Shown here: positions 25,878 to 34,050 of the stretch, one piece after another
How positions within the stretch are numbered: the first letter of the stretch is position 1
Layout of the letters: the number at the start of each line of letters is the position of its first letter
NCBI GenBank assembly: GCA_016185605.1
Contig: JACPNG010000010.1
Location: forward strand, 1 to 40,915
Source of the DNA: Candidatus Woesearchaeota archaeon
GTDB taxonomy: Archaea; Nanobdellota; Nanobdellia; SCGC-AAA011-G17; JACPNG01
DNA length: 40,915 nucleotides
Reading direction: 5' to 3'
Position numbers and translations under genes: made by a program
The notes under the pieces: model-generated
Told to the model about the DNA's origin: nothing
What the model saw: the letters and a program-made list of their open reading frames with translations, nothing else
Databases searched by the model: none

Positions 25878-27460
25878 CCTTCTAATTCTTCTGCTTCCTC
25901 AATCCCATTCAATAAATCTTTTAAGCCTTTTTTCAATATTTTTCTGAGATTTTCCTCTATAATCATTTTTTTCTCCTCGCTTAAATCTCCCAAAGATGCA
26001 GCTAATTCAGGAATATATTTCTCGAATAAATCTATTTTTTCTTTTTGTTCCTTTGCCTTGAATGTCTTCCTTATATAAGAAGATAATTTTCTTCCGCAGT
26101 CCTGCAATGCTAATTTCATATCTTTTATTATTTCTGGATAATGGGCTATGGCTTCTTTTGCTTCTGAAGTAAAAGGCACCCAAACACTAACCATATGCAC
26201 AATAATTGCTGCAGGTCCTATTGGCAGAGAATCTTTGCTCTGGCTTAATCCATAATTTCTCCATGCAGTTTCTATTATAGATTCTGTAGTTGAACATGCG
26301 CCTTGCTGATAAAGCAATGGAACTCTGTTAGCAAATCTCATGACTCTTACCTGACCATCTTTTTCTAGATTCCCGCCAAATGCTATAGCAACCTCTATTG
26401 CAAAAGGCATCCCTCTATAAACACTAGGAGATCTAGAAACAGCGCAATAAAATTCAGCGTCTATTTCCTTCTTAATTCCTTTTAATAATGCTTCCTCTCC
26501 CAAAGGGCTCAAGCAATCTGTAGGCGGCGCTATAATTTTTGTATCCTGTATTGATTTATACAAAGATTCAGCCTCTTCTCCTGACAAATTATTTGGCTTT
26601 GATTTAGGATTTATTTTTGCTTTTTCACATATTTCATATGCTATATTCTGGCTTATTCTGGAAAATTCACTTTGTAAAAATCCAGCTGTTGTATTAGCGT
26701 TTGTGCTTTGCAGCATTCTTATTAAAATCCCAAGCTCTACACCATATGGATGTGGCTTTATTTCTTTGGATTCTTTTGGCAACTCATTAACAGCCCTTTT
26801 ATATTCAATTTTTTCGCCATCTGGCATTTTGTAAGTTATTTGGGCATGCGGATTGATAAGAGCGATTTCTTTCACATATTCATCAACACTTTGCCTGCCT
26901 TTTTGATAAATTCCTTCAATCTCAATTTCTACTCTTGTTCCATTGTCCTTATCCCATTCAACTATTTTTTCATCAATTATAATCGGCTGGTTTTTTTGGG
27001 TATCAATCTGTATTTCATAAAAGTTTGCTGGTTTTTTTGAGGAAATTTTTGAGGTAATCTGCATTCCTTTTCCAGTTGTTAATTGCCCATACAAAAGAAC
27101 AGCACTAATTCCAATTCCCTGCTGGCCCATGCTCTGCCTCAATCTATGAAATTTACTTCCATATAATAATTTGCCAAATATTTTCGGAATCTGGTCTTTA
27201 ACTATTCCTGGGCCATTATCCTCGACTATTACCCTAAACCTATCTTCTTTAATTTGATTCAATTCTATGTATACATCGGGCAGTATTTTTGATTCAAGCG
27301 TAACATCTAATGCATTATCGACAGCTTCCTTTACAGCCATTAACAATGCTTTTCTCGGATTGTCAAATCCCAATAGATGCCTGTTCTTTGTAAAGAATTC
27401 AGAGACAGATATTTCTCTTTGCTGTTTTGCCAACTCTACAGCTGTTATCTTCTCTGCCAT
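25874..27460 (-). CDS. top6B: DNA topoisomerase VI subunit B
   Basis: GHKL ATPase: KEAVDNALD, VIVEDNGPGIV, MGQQGIGISAVLLYGQLTTGK. Confidence 0.95.
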   Translation of the reverse strand: MAEKITAVELAKQQREISVSEFFTKNRHLLGFDNPRKALLMAVKEAVDNALDVTLESKILPDVYIELNQIKEDRFRVIVEDNGPGIVKDQIPKIFGKLLYGSKFHRLRQSMGQQGIGISAVLLYGQLTTGKGMQITSKISSKKPANFYEIQIDTQKNQPIIIDEKIVEWDKDNGTRVEIEIEGIYQKGRQSVDEYVKEIALINPHAQITYKMPDGEKIEYKRAVNELPKESKEIKPHPYGVELGILIRMLQSTNANTTAGFLQSEFSRISQNIAYEICEKAKINPKSKPNNLSGEEAESLYKSIQDTKIIAPPTDCLSPLGEEALLKGIKKEIDAEFYCAVSRSPSVYRGMPFAIEVAIAFGGNLEKDGQVRVMRFANRVPLLYQQGACSTTESIIETAWRNYGLSQSKDSLPIGPAAIIVHMVSVWVPFTSEAKEAIAHYPEIIKDMKLALQDCGRKLSSYIRKTFKAKEQKEKIDLFEKYIPELAASLGDLSEEKKMIIEENLRKILKKGLKDLLNGIEEAEELEG

Positions 27461-27482
27461 TCAGGTAAAATTTTATATTGTA

Positions 27483-28352
27483 TTAATAAAGTTTTGTTTT
27501 ATTCACAATATAAAATATCTCATTTTCTATTTCAAATGTTGAATAATCTGAAATTAATCTGTTAAACCATGCTAATCTTCTTTTACTTAAGTTTTTTCCA
27601 GACAAAGTTTTTGTCGGAAAACTAATAACAATAATTTTAGATTTTATTTTACTCAATATGTCTTTAGTTGCTCCTCTTTTCAATGTCTCCAATGAATCTA
27701 AAGTTTTGAATATAAAGCATATATCTGTTTTTGGCAATTTTTTTATTTTCAGCAAATTCATATTTATTGCTTTTCCATTTAATCTAAATTTCCTCATTAA
27801 ACTAAAATATTTATTCAAAAATTTAACATCATTGTCATTTAACTCTGTTGCTATATAGTCAACTTTGTCCAGATTCATCCAAGGAAATGATATTGGATTT
27901 AGCCCAGAAGATAAGTCTAAAATGGATTCTGGAGTTAGAATACTAAAAATTTTATTATATATCATTTCATAATTGTTAATGCGCTCAATTGTTGATTTGT
28001 GGGTTTTTAATAATTCCAAATGAATATTTTTTATCTTTTCATTTATTATATCCGATTTTTCTATTTCATTTTCAAGCTCTTTTAATAATTTAACTCTGTT
28101 TTTGCCGATATTGAATACTCCGTGGACTTCATGAAGGATTTTTCTTATTAATTTCAATGATTTTTTGAACTCCTTTGATTTTTCAGGCTTTGAGTGCTCT
28201 GCTATTTTTATTAAATCCTTGTCATTTATCTTATTGTATAATAATTCCGCTATAAACTCATCTTCAATTTCAGAAAACTCCTTTTTATTTTTAATGTATG
28301 ATATTAATAAGTTTATTTTTTCTTTCTTGTATTTTTCTGTAAACCTTACCAT
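27483..28352 (-). CDS. FmrO/ArmA-Rmt-like 16S rRNA methyltransferase homologue
   Basis: LLKTHKSTIERINNYEMIYNKIFSI...ILDLSSGLNPISFPW...KIIVISFPTKTLSGKNLSKRRLAWF resembles ArmA LLKLHSSTNERVATLNDIYNYVF...VLDFGCGFNPLALYQW...NFVISFPIKSLSGKEKGMEENYQLWF (recalled from memory). Confidence 0.75.
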   Translation of the reverse strand: MVRFTEKYKKEKINLLISYIKNKKEFSEIEDEFIAELLYNKINDKDLIKIAEHSKPEKSKEFKKSLKLIRKILHEVHGVFNIGKNRVKLLKELENEIEKSDIINEKIKNIHLELLKTHKSTIERINNYEMIYNKIFSILTPESILDLSSGLNPISFPWMNLDKVDYIATELNDNDVKFLNKYFSLMRKFRLNGKAINMNLLKIKKLPKTDICFIFKTLDSLETLKRGATKDILSKIKSKIIVISFPTKTLSGKNLSKRRLAWFNRLISDYSTFEIENEIFYIVNKTKLY

Positions 28353-28836
28353 GGGGCGCTCCAAGCAGTATTGATTCCATTGCATCTTTAGCAATATCAA
28401 CATCATCTGTTCTGCCGATTATTGAGATTGTTTTTCCATATATTGAAATGTTTGTATTTGTCAACTGCTCTATTTCTTGCCGGGCTTTTCCTGATGTTCC
28501 TATACACCTGCTTCTTAACCTTATCAACTTCTTCTTAGAATTTCCAGAATAATCTTTAATGTCTATAATTTCCAATATATGGTCTTCTTCTGACAATAAT
28601 TGCGCTATCTCAGGATTAAAACCTCTAGCTATTGCCTTAATTATCGGTGTTGCATTAAAAATGGATAAACTATCCTCTGACTTTAATGTTATTATATTAT
28701 TTTCTGAATCTACTTTAATGCTTGTCTTTGTAATCTTCTCAAGTTCTTTTCTTAGTTTTCCGTATTTTCCAATGAATACTCCAACCCTATCCTTTGGAAT
28801 TATTATTTCTTCTTCATACATCTTAAAATTCTTCAA
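28291..28836 (-). CDS. KH-domain ribosome biogenesis protein (Dim2/Pno1/Krr1-like)
   Basis: IPKDRVGVFIGKYGKLRKELEK...GTSGKARQEIEQLTNTNISIYGKTISIIG; follows aIF1A. Confidence 0.88.
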   Translation of the reverse strand: MKNFKMYEEEIIIPKDRVGVFIGKYGKLRKELEKITKTSIKVDSENNIITLKSEDSLSIFNATPIIKAIARGFNPEIAQLLSEEDHILEIIDIKDYSGNSKKKLIRLRSRCIGTSGKARQEIEQLTNTNISIYGKTISIIGRTDDVDIAKDAMESILLGAPHGKVYRKIQERKNKLINIIH

Positions 28837-29140
28837 TATCTTCTATGCCTTTTATATACCCTTTTCTCTTGAGCCATTCTACTTGAGTTTGCTTGTATTT
28901 GTAGATTACATCTCCTTTCTCATCTCCCCCTAATTCCCATGGCTCCACCAATACAATATCACCCTCCCTTAACCACATCTTTCTTTTTAATCTTCCTGGA
29001 ATTCTGCAGACTCTTGTCTTTCCATCCAAGCAAGTTACCCTCATCCTGGATGATCCTAATCTCTGCTGCAATACCCCAATTGTTTCTCTTCCTCTTGGGG
29101 TTTTTACCCTGAACTCTTCTTCATTCTGTTCCATATTCAT
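28823..29140 (-). CDS. Translation initiation factor aIF1A
   Basis: VLQQRLGSSRMRVTCLDGKTRVCRIPGRLKRKMWLREGDIVLVEPW. Confidence 0.95.
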   Translation of the reverse strand: MNMEQNEEEFRVKTPRGRETIGVLQQRLGSSRMRVTCLDGKTRVCRIPGRLKRKMWLREGDIVLVEPWELGGDEKGDVIYKYKQTQVEWLKRKGYIKGIEDIEEF

Positions 29141-29164
29141 TAATAAGAAATTTAATTTATAAAA

Positions 29165-29485
29165 CTATTGATTTAACCTAAAACAAACAGTAACTCTATA
29201 TAACGGCTTGCTTGCTACTCTGTCTCTAGAATGCAGTTTTCTCGATAATTTTAATGTTCCCTTAAATTTGTCTTTAAGCTTTTTGCCTATGGCTACAGCA
29301 AAAGAATTATTGTTTATATAAATATCAATTCCTGTTTTTAATTTCTCTTCCTTGTTTATGAAGCAGTCATTTCTTTTTTCTATTAAATCAAGAACATAAT
29401 CATAGACTTTATCATTCATTGGTCTTAATTGTATTATTGCTCTGTAAGCCTGGTCTTTTGTATAAATATTAGAATAATTGCGCAT
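29165..29485 (-). CDS. Short NMD3-like protein (C-terminal region only)
   Basis: GIDIYINNNSFAVAIGKKLKDKFKGTLKLSRKLHSRDRVASKPLYRVTVCFR resembles NMD3; no N-terminal zinc fingers. Confidence 0.65.
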   Translation of the reverse strand: MRNYSNIYTKDQAYRAIIQLRPMNDKVYDYVLDLIEKRNDCFINKEEKLKTGIDIYINNNSFAVAIGKKLKDKFKGTLKLSRKLHSRDRVASKPLYRVTVCFRLNQ

Positions 29486-29774
29486 GGGGAATTCCTTTTA
29501 TTTTTATTATATGTTCTTTAATGATGATTCCATTCTTTAATGCAAGATTAATTGATTTCTTTCCTACTATGTTTAAGATTTCTGCTTTTTTCATAACATC
29601 TAAAGCTTCATCTTCATTCATTTTTTTCCCTTTGTAGAATTCTTCTGACACATCTAATCTAAAATTTTTATCCTCAAATTTTTTATTTATCAAGTCCTCA
29701 TCGCAAACAGCTGCAATATCCCTATCTTGCGATTTGTGAATTTTAACAAGTATTTTATTATTTTTTCCAGGCAT
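29469..29774 (-). CDS. DUF424-like protein
   Basis: About 100 aa, ILNIVGKKSINLALKNGIIIKEHIIKIKGIPHAQLF; context between aIF2-beta and NMD3-like genes. Confidence 0.65.
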   Translation of the reverse strand: MPGKNNKILVKIHKSQDRDIAAVCDEDLINKKFEDKNFRLDVSEEFYKGKKMNEDEALDVMKKAEILNIVGKKSINLALKNGIIIKEHIIKIKGIPHAQLF

Positions 29775-30189
29775 TTTCTATACTCTTAAGGCTTTTTATC
29801 ACTTCATTCTTTGTAGTTGGCCATGACTTGCAGAAATCCCTTATGAAATCTGCTATTGATTTTTCATTTTCAAGCTCTTTGTATAATATCTGATGGTAAA
29901 TAATTGATATTTTTTTATATAAGGCTGCTACTTCTTCTTTTTCAGCTTCTTTAAGGTTGTTCATTTCTGTCATTGAATGCATAGAAGGAGATGGATTAAA
30001 TACCGGCTCAAGATAATTTAGAAATGTTCCTAATCTGGATAATATCATTCTCAAGATTGCTTTTATTAATATTCCTGACTCATCAACTTTTAAGACGCTT
30101 ATCTCAAATTCACCATCCATGAATTCGAAACTAGGCAGATTGTATTTTTTTGCTAGTTTTTCATATTCTGACTTTAATTTCTCATTCAT
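29758..30189 (-). CDS. Hypothetical protein in translation-factor cluster
   Basis: 143-aa ORF overlapping aIF2-beta stop by 4 nt. Confidence 0.65.
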   Translation of the reverse strand: MNEKLKSEYEKLAKKYNLPSFEFMDGEFEISVLKVDESGILIKAILRMILSRLGTFLNYLEPVFNPSPSMHSMTEMNNLKEAEKEEVAALYKKISIIYHQILYKELENEKSIADFIRDFCKSWPTTKNEVIKSLKSIENAWKK

Positions 30190-30602
30190 GCTTTACTTCT
30201 TATTGGGTGCTTAGCTCCGCAAACAGTGCATTTTAGCATTAGAATTTTATCCTCTTTTACCACAATTGTATCTGGTTTTCCGCATTCTAAACAGATAACA
30301 TACTCTTTGGCAAATTGCTCTATTTTTGTGTTTATTAAAGATGCATTTATTTTTCTGCCTAATATTAATCTTGGACCGTCTATTTCAGCCGGGGTAGCTA
30401 ATTCTCTCTGAAGATATTTTAATAACTGCTCTTGTTCTCTTCCAAAGGTGCTCGCTATCTGGTTAAAATTAGATATTACTGTCTTTGAGCCTTGTATATG
30501 GCCTCTGACTTTTGGGACCTCAAATCTTTCCTTATTGGATATTTTTTCTGGAAGAGAATTCCTTGCTTTTTCTAATATTTTGTCATAATCATAGTTTGTC
30601 AT
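30186..30602 (-). CDS. Translation initiation factor aIF2 beta
   Basis: RGHIQGSKTVISNFNQIASTFGREQEQLLKYLQRELATPAEIDG...CLECGKPDT...CTVCGAKHP. Confidence 0.95.
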   Translation of the reverse strand: MTNYDYDKILEKARNSLPEKISNKERFEVPKVRGHIQGSKTVISNFNQIASTFGREQEQLLKYLQRELATPAEIDGPRLILGRKINASLINTKIEQFAKEYVICLECGKPDTIVVKEDKILMLKCTVCGAKHPIRSKA

Positions 30603-30633
30603 TGAGTTTAGTAAAGAATTAGATTTAAAAATC

Positions 30634-31302
30634 TTACTCTAATATCTTCAGATACTGCGGCTTGGGCTGGTATATCTCGCCTTCTTTTAAAAGTTCATTT
30701 AGTATCTGTTCAGCTTCTTGTCCCAATCCTGATTTTTCAACAACCTCATCTATCTTAACTCCCTGCTCATTGCTCAAAGATTCAATTATCTCTAAAATTT
30801 TCTTTCTTGAGACAGAAACATATGGATCATTAACCTCTATTTCTTTTTCTTCTATAACTTGTTCTTTTGATTCCATGATTAATGGTCTGCCGAATTCCTT
30901 GAATAACTCTAATTTTCTTAACATCTCAATATTGGGATTATCAATTAACTTAACAATTTCCGGAATTAAATATATTTCATCATTAAACTGCCTTATTTTT
31001 CCTATAACCAAGACCATGTCTCCTTGATTTATGTCTTGCAATAATCTTGTATCTTCATTCCATGCCTTTAATCTTATAGAAAAACTTCCATCATCCAATG
31101 TTATTGACAAGTAATTTCCGTCCTGGCTTTCATATTTAAAAGTGACATTTCCTATAAGATTAACCCTTGATATTTTGTATCCATTAGTTTCTATGTAATC
31201 TGATTGGAATTCTTCCTCTCTTTTAATGAATGTCCCATTCAGAAGATTAGACAGCCATATCTTATATGCTACATTTCTTTTCTGCATCTGTGTTTTTTCC
31301 AT
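30634..31302 (-). CDS. RPA32-like single-stranded DNA-binding protein (OB fold + winged helix)
   Basis: VNLIGNVTFKYESQDGNYLSITLDDGSFSIRLKAWNED...; adjacent to MCM. Confidence 0.8.
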   Translation of the reverse strand: MEKTQMQKRNVAYKIWLSNLLNGTFIKREEEFQSDYIETNGYKISRVNLIGNVTFKYESQDGNYLSITLDDGSFSIRLKAWNEDTRLLQDINQGDMVLVIGKIRQFNDEIYLIPEIVKLIDNPNIEMLRKLELFKEFGRPLIMESKEQVIEEKEIEVNDPYVSVSRKKILEIIESLSNEQGVKIDEVVEKSGLGQEAEQILNELLKEGEIYQPKPQYLKILE

Positions 31303-31303
31303 C

Positions 31304-33313
31304 TTATAATTTTGAGATTATACCCCTTTGCGGCTCAAATATTTCTCCTTCTCTTTTTAATTTTTCCAGGATTTCCTCAACTTGTTCATCTTTTATATTC
31401 CTTGATTTTGCCATCTCCAGGATTTCTGTTATTGGAATATTCTTTCCTATCTTGCTTTCTAGGTCATTTATTATTTCTCTTACAACAAATATCCTCGATC
31501 TTTCAGATGCTGGAATTCCAGTAGATATAATATCAATATCAATCTGTTTTGTCTGATGGTCATATCCTACATTCATTAGACAGTATTTTAACAATTCAAT
31601 TGCCCTTTTAGCGTCTTTTTTAGTTACTTTGTCATCTAATCTTATTCTTGCTGAGGCTTCAGCTAATCTTACTAAAGCTTCTAATTGCCTGGCTGAAATT
31701 GGTATCGGCTTGATTACCTCTCCAGTCTGTCCAGATGACCTTAATTCAACATAGAATTTTTTTATTTCATTAAAAGCTTCATCAGTTAGATAAGGAAATA
31801 TTTTCTGCTTTGAATAAGCTATATATTTTTTAAGAAGCTTTGTCGGAATTTCACTTGAAATTGAGGTTGGTTCCTGCTGAAGTTTTAGAATATGCTTTGC
31901 AATCTTTTCGTCTATTTCTTTGTTTGGAAGATCCCTTATAACAAAGATTAAGTCAAACCTATTTATTAGAGTAGAGGGCATATTTATCTGTGTTGCAATT
32001 GGCTGATAAGAGTCAAATCTTCCTAATTTTGGATTAGCTGCAGCTAAAACAGTAGTTTCTGACCTTAATGTTGCCTGGATATTTGCTTTTGAGATGCTAA
32101 TTGTTTGTTGCTCCATCCCTTCGTGCAATGCTGAACTGTCTTCTGTAGATAACTTGTCTAATTCATCTAGACAAGCTATTCCAAAATTGCTAAGCACCAT
32201 GGCTCCTGCTTCCAATGCCCAGCCCTTAAGAAATTCATCCCTGACTACAGATGCTGTTAAACCAGCACTAGTTGATCCTTTTCCGCTTACATATCTTGCT
32301 TTTGGTGCAGCTTTAGAAACAAATTTTAATATCTGGCTTTTTCCAGATCCAGGATCTCCAACTAAGAGCATATGAATATCTCCTCTTGACCTTGTGCCAT
32401 CTTCTCTAATCTTTTTAACACCGCCCATTATCTGTAATAAGATTGCCTCTTTTACCCTTTCATGACCATATATTGAGGGGGCTATACTGCTAATCAACCT
32501 TTCATAAACCCTTGGATCTTTTGATAATTTTTGTATTTCTTTTAATTCTTCTTCATCAATATCTACCTCTTCAAAGCTTTGCTCTAATGGCTCTATATAA
32601 TTTGATTCAGCTATTAAATCATATCTTATTGATTGCGCTCCGGATTTAAGCATAACAGGAACTTCCTTTATTACTCCATTAACCCTTATTTTACTTCCTG
32701 GAGTGGTTTTCTTCTCCATAATAGGCTCAACTAAATCTTCCTTGAGAAAAACAGCCAGTCTTTTTGGCTGCTCCCCGCCTTCTAAATCCTCTGGAGCCTC
32801 TTCAACAATTAATCTCTGGGCATCAACTAAATCTTTGTTTAATAATCTGAATTTTCCTCTTCTTCCACAACTGCATCTTGTTGGTTCCTTAAATCTTGAG
32901 TCAATCTGCAATATTGAGATTATATTTCCGCAACTTGGACATTCAAATCTAGCAGAAACTACCTGGGGCCTTATATCAGATGATTGTCTGACAATTCCAG
33001 TAAATGTAAGAAACCTATCAAGATGCTCTGATCTTATGTCTTTTATCATAATTTCCTGGGATTTGGGAAGATTCCTAAATCTTATTCTAAATGTTTTTTT
33101 AACTTCAAAATTTTCAAGGGATAATTCTGCTGATTTTATGGTATTTTCAGGATCATCTAATACGTCTTCAGCTAGTTCTGGGTCTGACTCTGCTAAAATC
33201 CTAAAATCCAATACTAAGAATTTCCTGCCCTTGTTTATTGAATTATGCAACTCTTTCTTGTAGTTACTATCAATAAACTCCTGAAACCTCTCTATTTGTT
33301 GTTGAGCTTCCAT
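31304..33313 (-). CDS. mcm: Replicative helicase MCM
   Basis: IHMLLVGDPGSGKSQILKFV, GWALEAGAMVLSNFGIACLDELDKL, zinc motif CPSCG...CSCG. Confidence 0.96.
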   Translation of the reverse strand: MEAQQQIERFQEFIDSNYKKELHNSINKGRKFLVLDFRILAESDPELAEDVLDDPENTIKSAELSLENFEVKKTFRIRFRNLPKSQEIMIKDIRSEHLDRFLTFTGIVRQSSDIRPQVVSARFECPSCGNIISILQIDSRFKEPTRCSCGRRGKFRLLNKDLVDAQRLIVEEAPEDLEGGEQPKRLAVFLKEDLVEPIMEKKTTPGSKIRVNGVIKEVPVMLKSGAQSIRYDLIAESNYIEPLEQSFEEVDIDEEELKEIQKLSKDPRVYERLISSIAPSIYGHERVKEAILLQIMGGVKKIREDGTRSRGDIHMLLVGDPGSGKSQILKFVSKAAPKARYVSGKGSTSAGLTASVVRDEFLKGWALEAGAMVLSNFGIACLDELDKLSTEDSSALHEGMEQQTISISKANIQATLRSETTVLAAANPKLGRFDSYQPIATQINMPSTLINRFDLIFVIRDLPNKEIDEKIAKHILKLQQEPTSISSEIPTKLLKKYIAYSKQKIFPYLTDEAFNEIKKFYVELRSSGQTGEVIKPIPISARQLEALVRLAEASARIRLDDKVTKKDAKRAIELLKYCLMNVGYDHQTKQIDIDIISTGIPASERSRIFVVREIINDLESKIGKNIPITEILEMAKSRNIKDEQVEEILEKLKREGEIFEPQRGIISKL

Positions 33314-33366
33314 TCTCGTGAAGAAATTAATGGATTATAAATCTTTATTGTGGTTTAAAGATATTA

Positions 33367-33972
33367 TTATTTTATATGCTTCTTAAGGTGAATTATTAAT
33401 TTATCCACAGCTTCATGAAGCTTTTTCTCTGATTTTGTTCCGGTGCAGACAATTTTTCCATTACTGAATAATAAAAATGTGGCGTTTGTTCCTGTTAATT
33501 TAAATACTAATCCAGGGAATTGCTCTGGTTCATATTCTGTATTGTCTAATGTCATTGCTAATGAGTTTAAATTTAAGTCCATTCCAATATATCCAGAAGC
33601 TACCATATTCTGGACTTTTATCTCTTTTAATACTTTATCTACTTTAATTCTTATATTTATCTTTTCAATATTTTTTATTATTGCCCTTATAGAATCCTTG
33701 ACTTTTGACATTGACTTGGCTCCTGTGCAAACTACTTTGCCAGAGCTAAAAATCAAAGCAGATGTCTTTGGCTCTTTTATACGCATTACTAATCCCGGAA
33801 ACTGCTCTGGATTATATTCTGTATTGGGCAATGTCTCAGCTAATTTGATTAAAGGAATATCCTGCCATAATGTTGTTGTTGCCACAATATTCTGAAGTTT
33901 TACTTCTTTTTTTGATTTTTTAGAATCCTTTGATGATTTTTTTACTCTTGCTTTTAGTCTTGCTATTTTAAT
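33367..33972 (-). CDS. tbp: TATA-binding protein (N-terminus extended beyond ORF-track GTG; start codon uncertain)
   Basis: Duplicated TBP repeats TEYNPEQFPGLVMRIKEPKTSALIFSSGKVVCTGAKS / TEYEPEQFPGLVFKL; conserved VKLQNIVATTTL spans the GTG at 33885. Confidence 0.9.
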   Translation of the reverse strand: MKIARLKARVKKSSKDSKKSKKEVKLQNIVATTTLWQDIPLIKLAETLPNTEYNPEQFPGLVMRIKEPKTSALIFSSGKVVCTGAKSMSKVKDSIRAIIKNIEKINIRIKVDKVLKEIKVQNMVASGYIGMDLNLNSLAMTLDNTEYEPEQFPGLVFKLTGTNATFLLFSNGKIVCTGTKSEKKLHEAVDKLIIHLKKHIK

Positions 33973-34050
33973 CCCCCCACGAAGTTTTATTTATAAATGG
34001 ATAGAAAGATATTTAAATATAGCCTAAAAGGTGTAGTTACTATAAAATTA

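Noticed and set aside
31304-33313. Possible intein in MCM (and in topo VI or RFC genes)
   Set aside because: Protein lengths and motif spacing are normal; no intein-like insert or splice-junction residues seen
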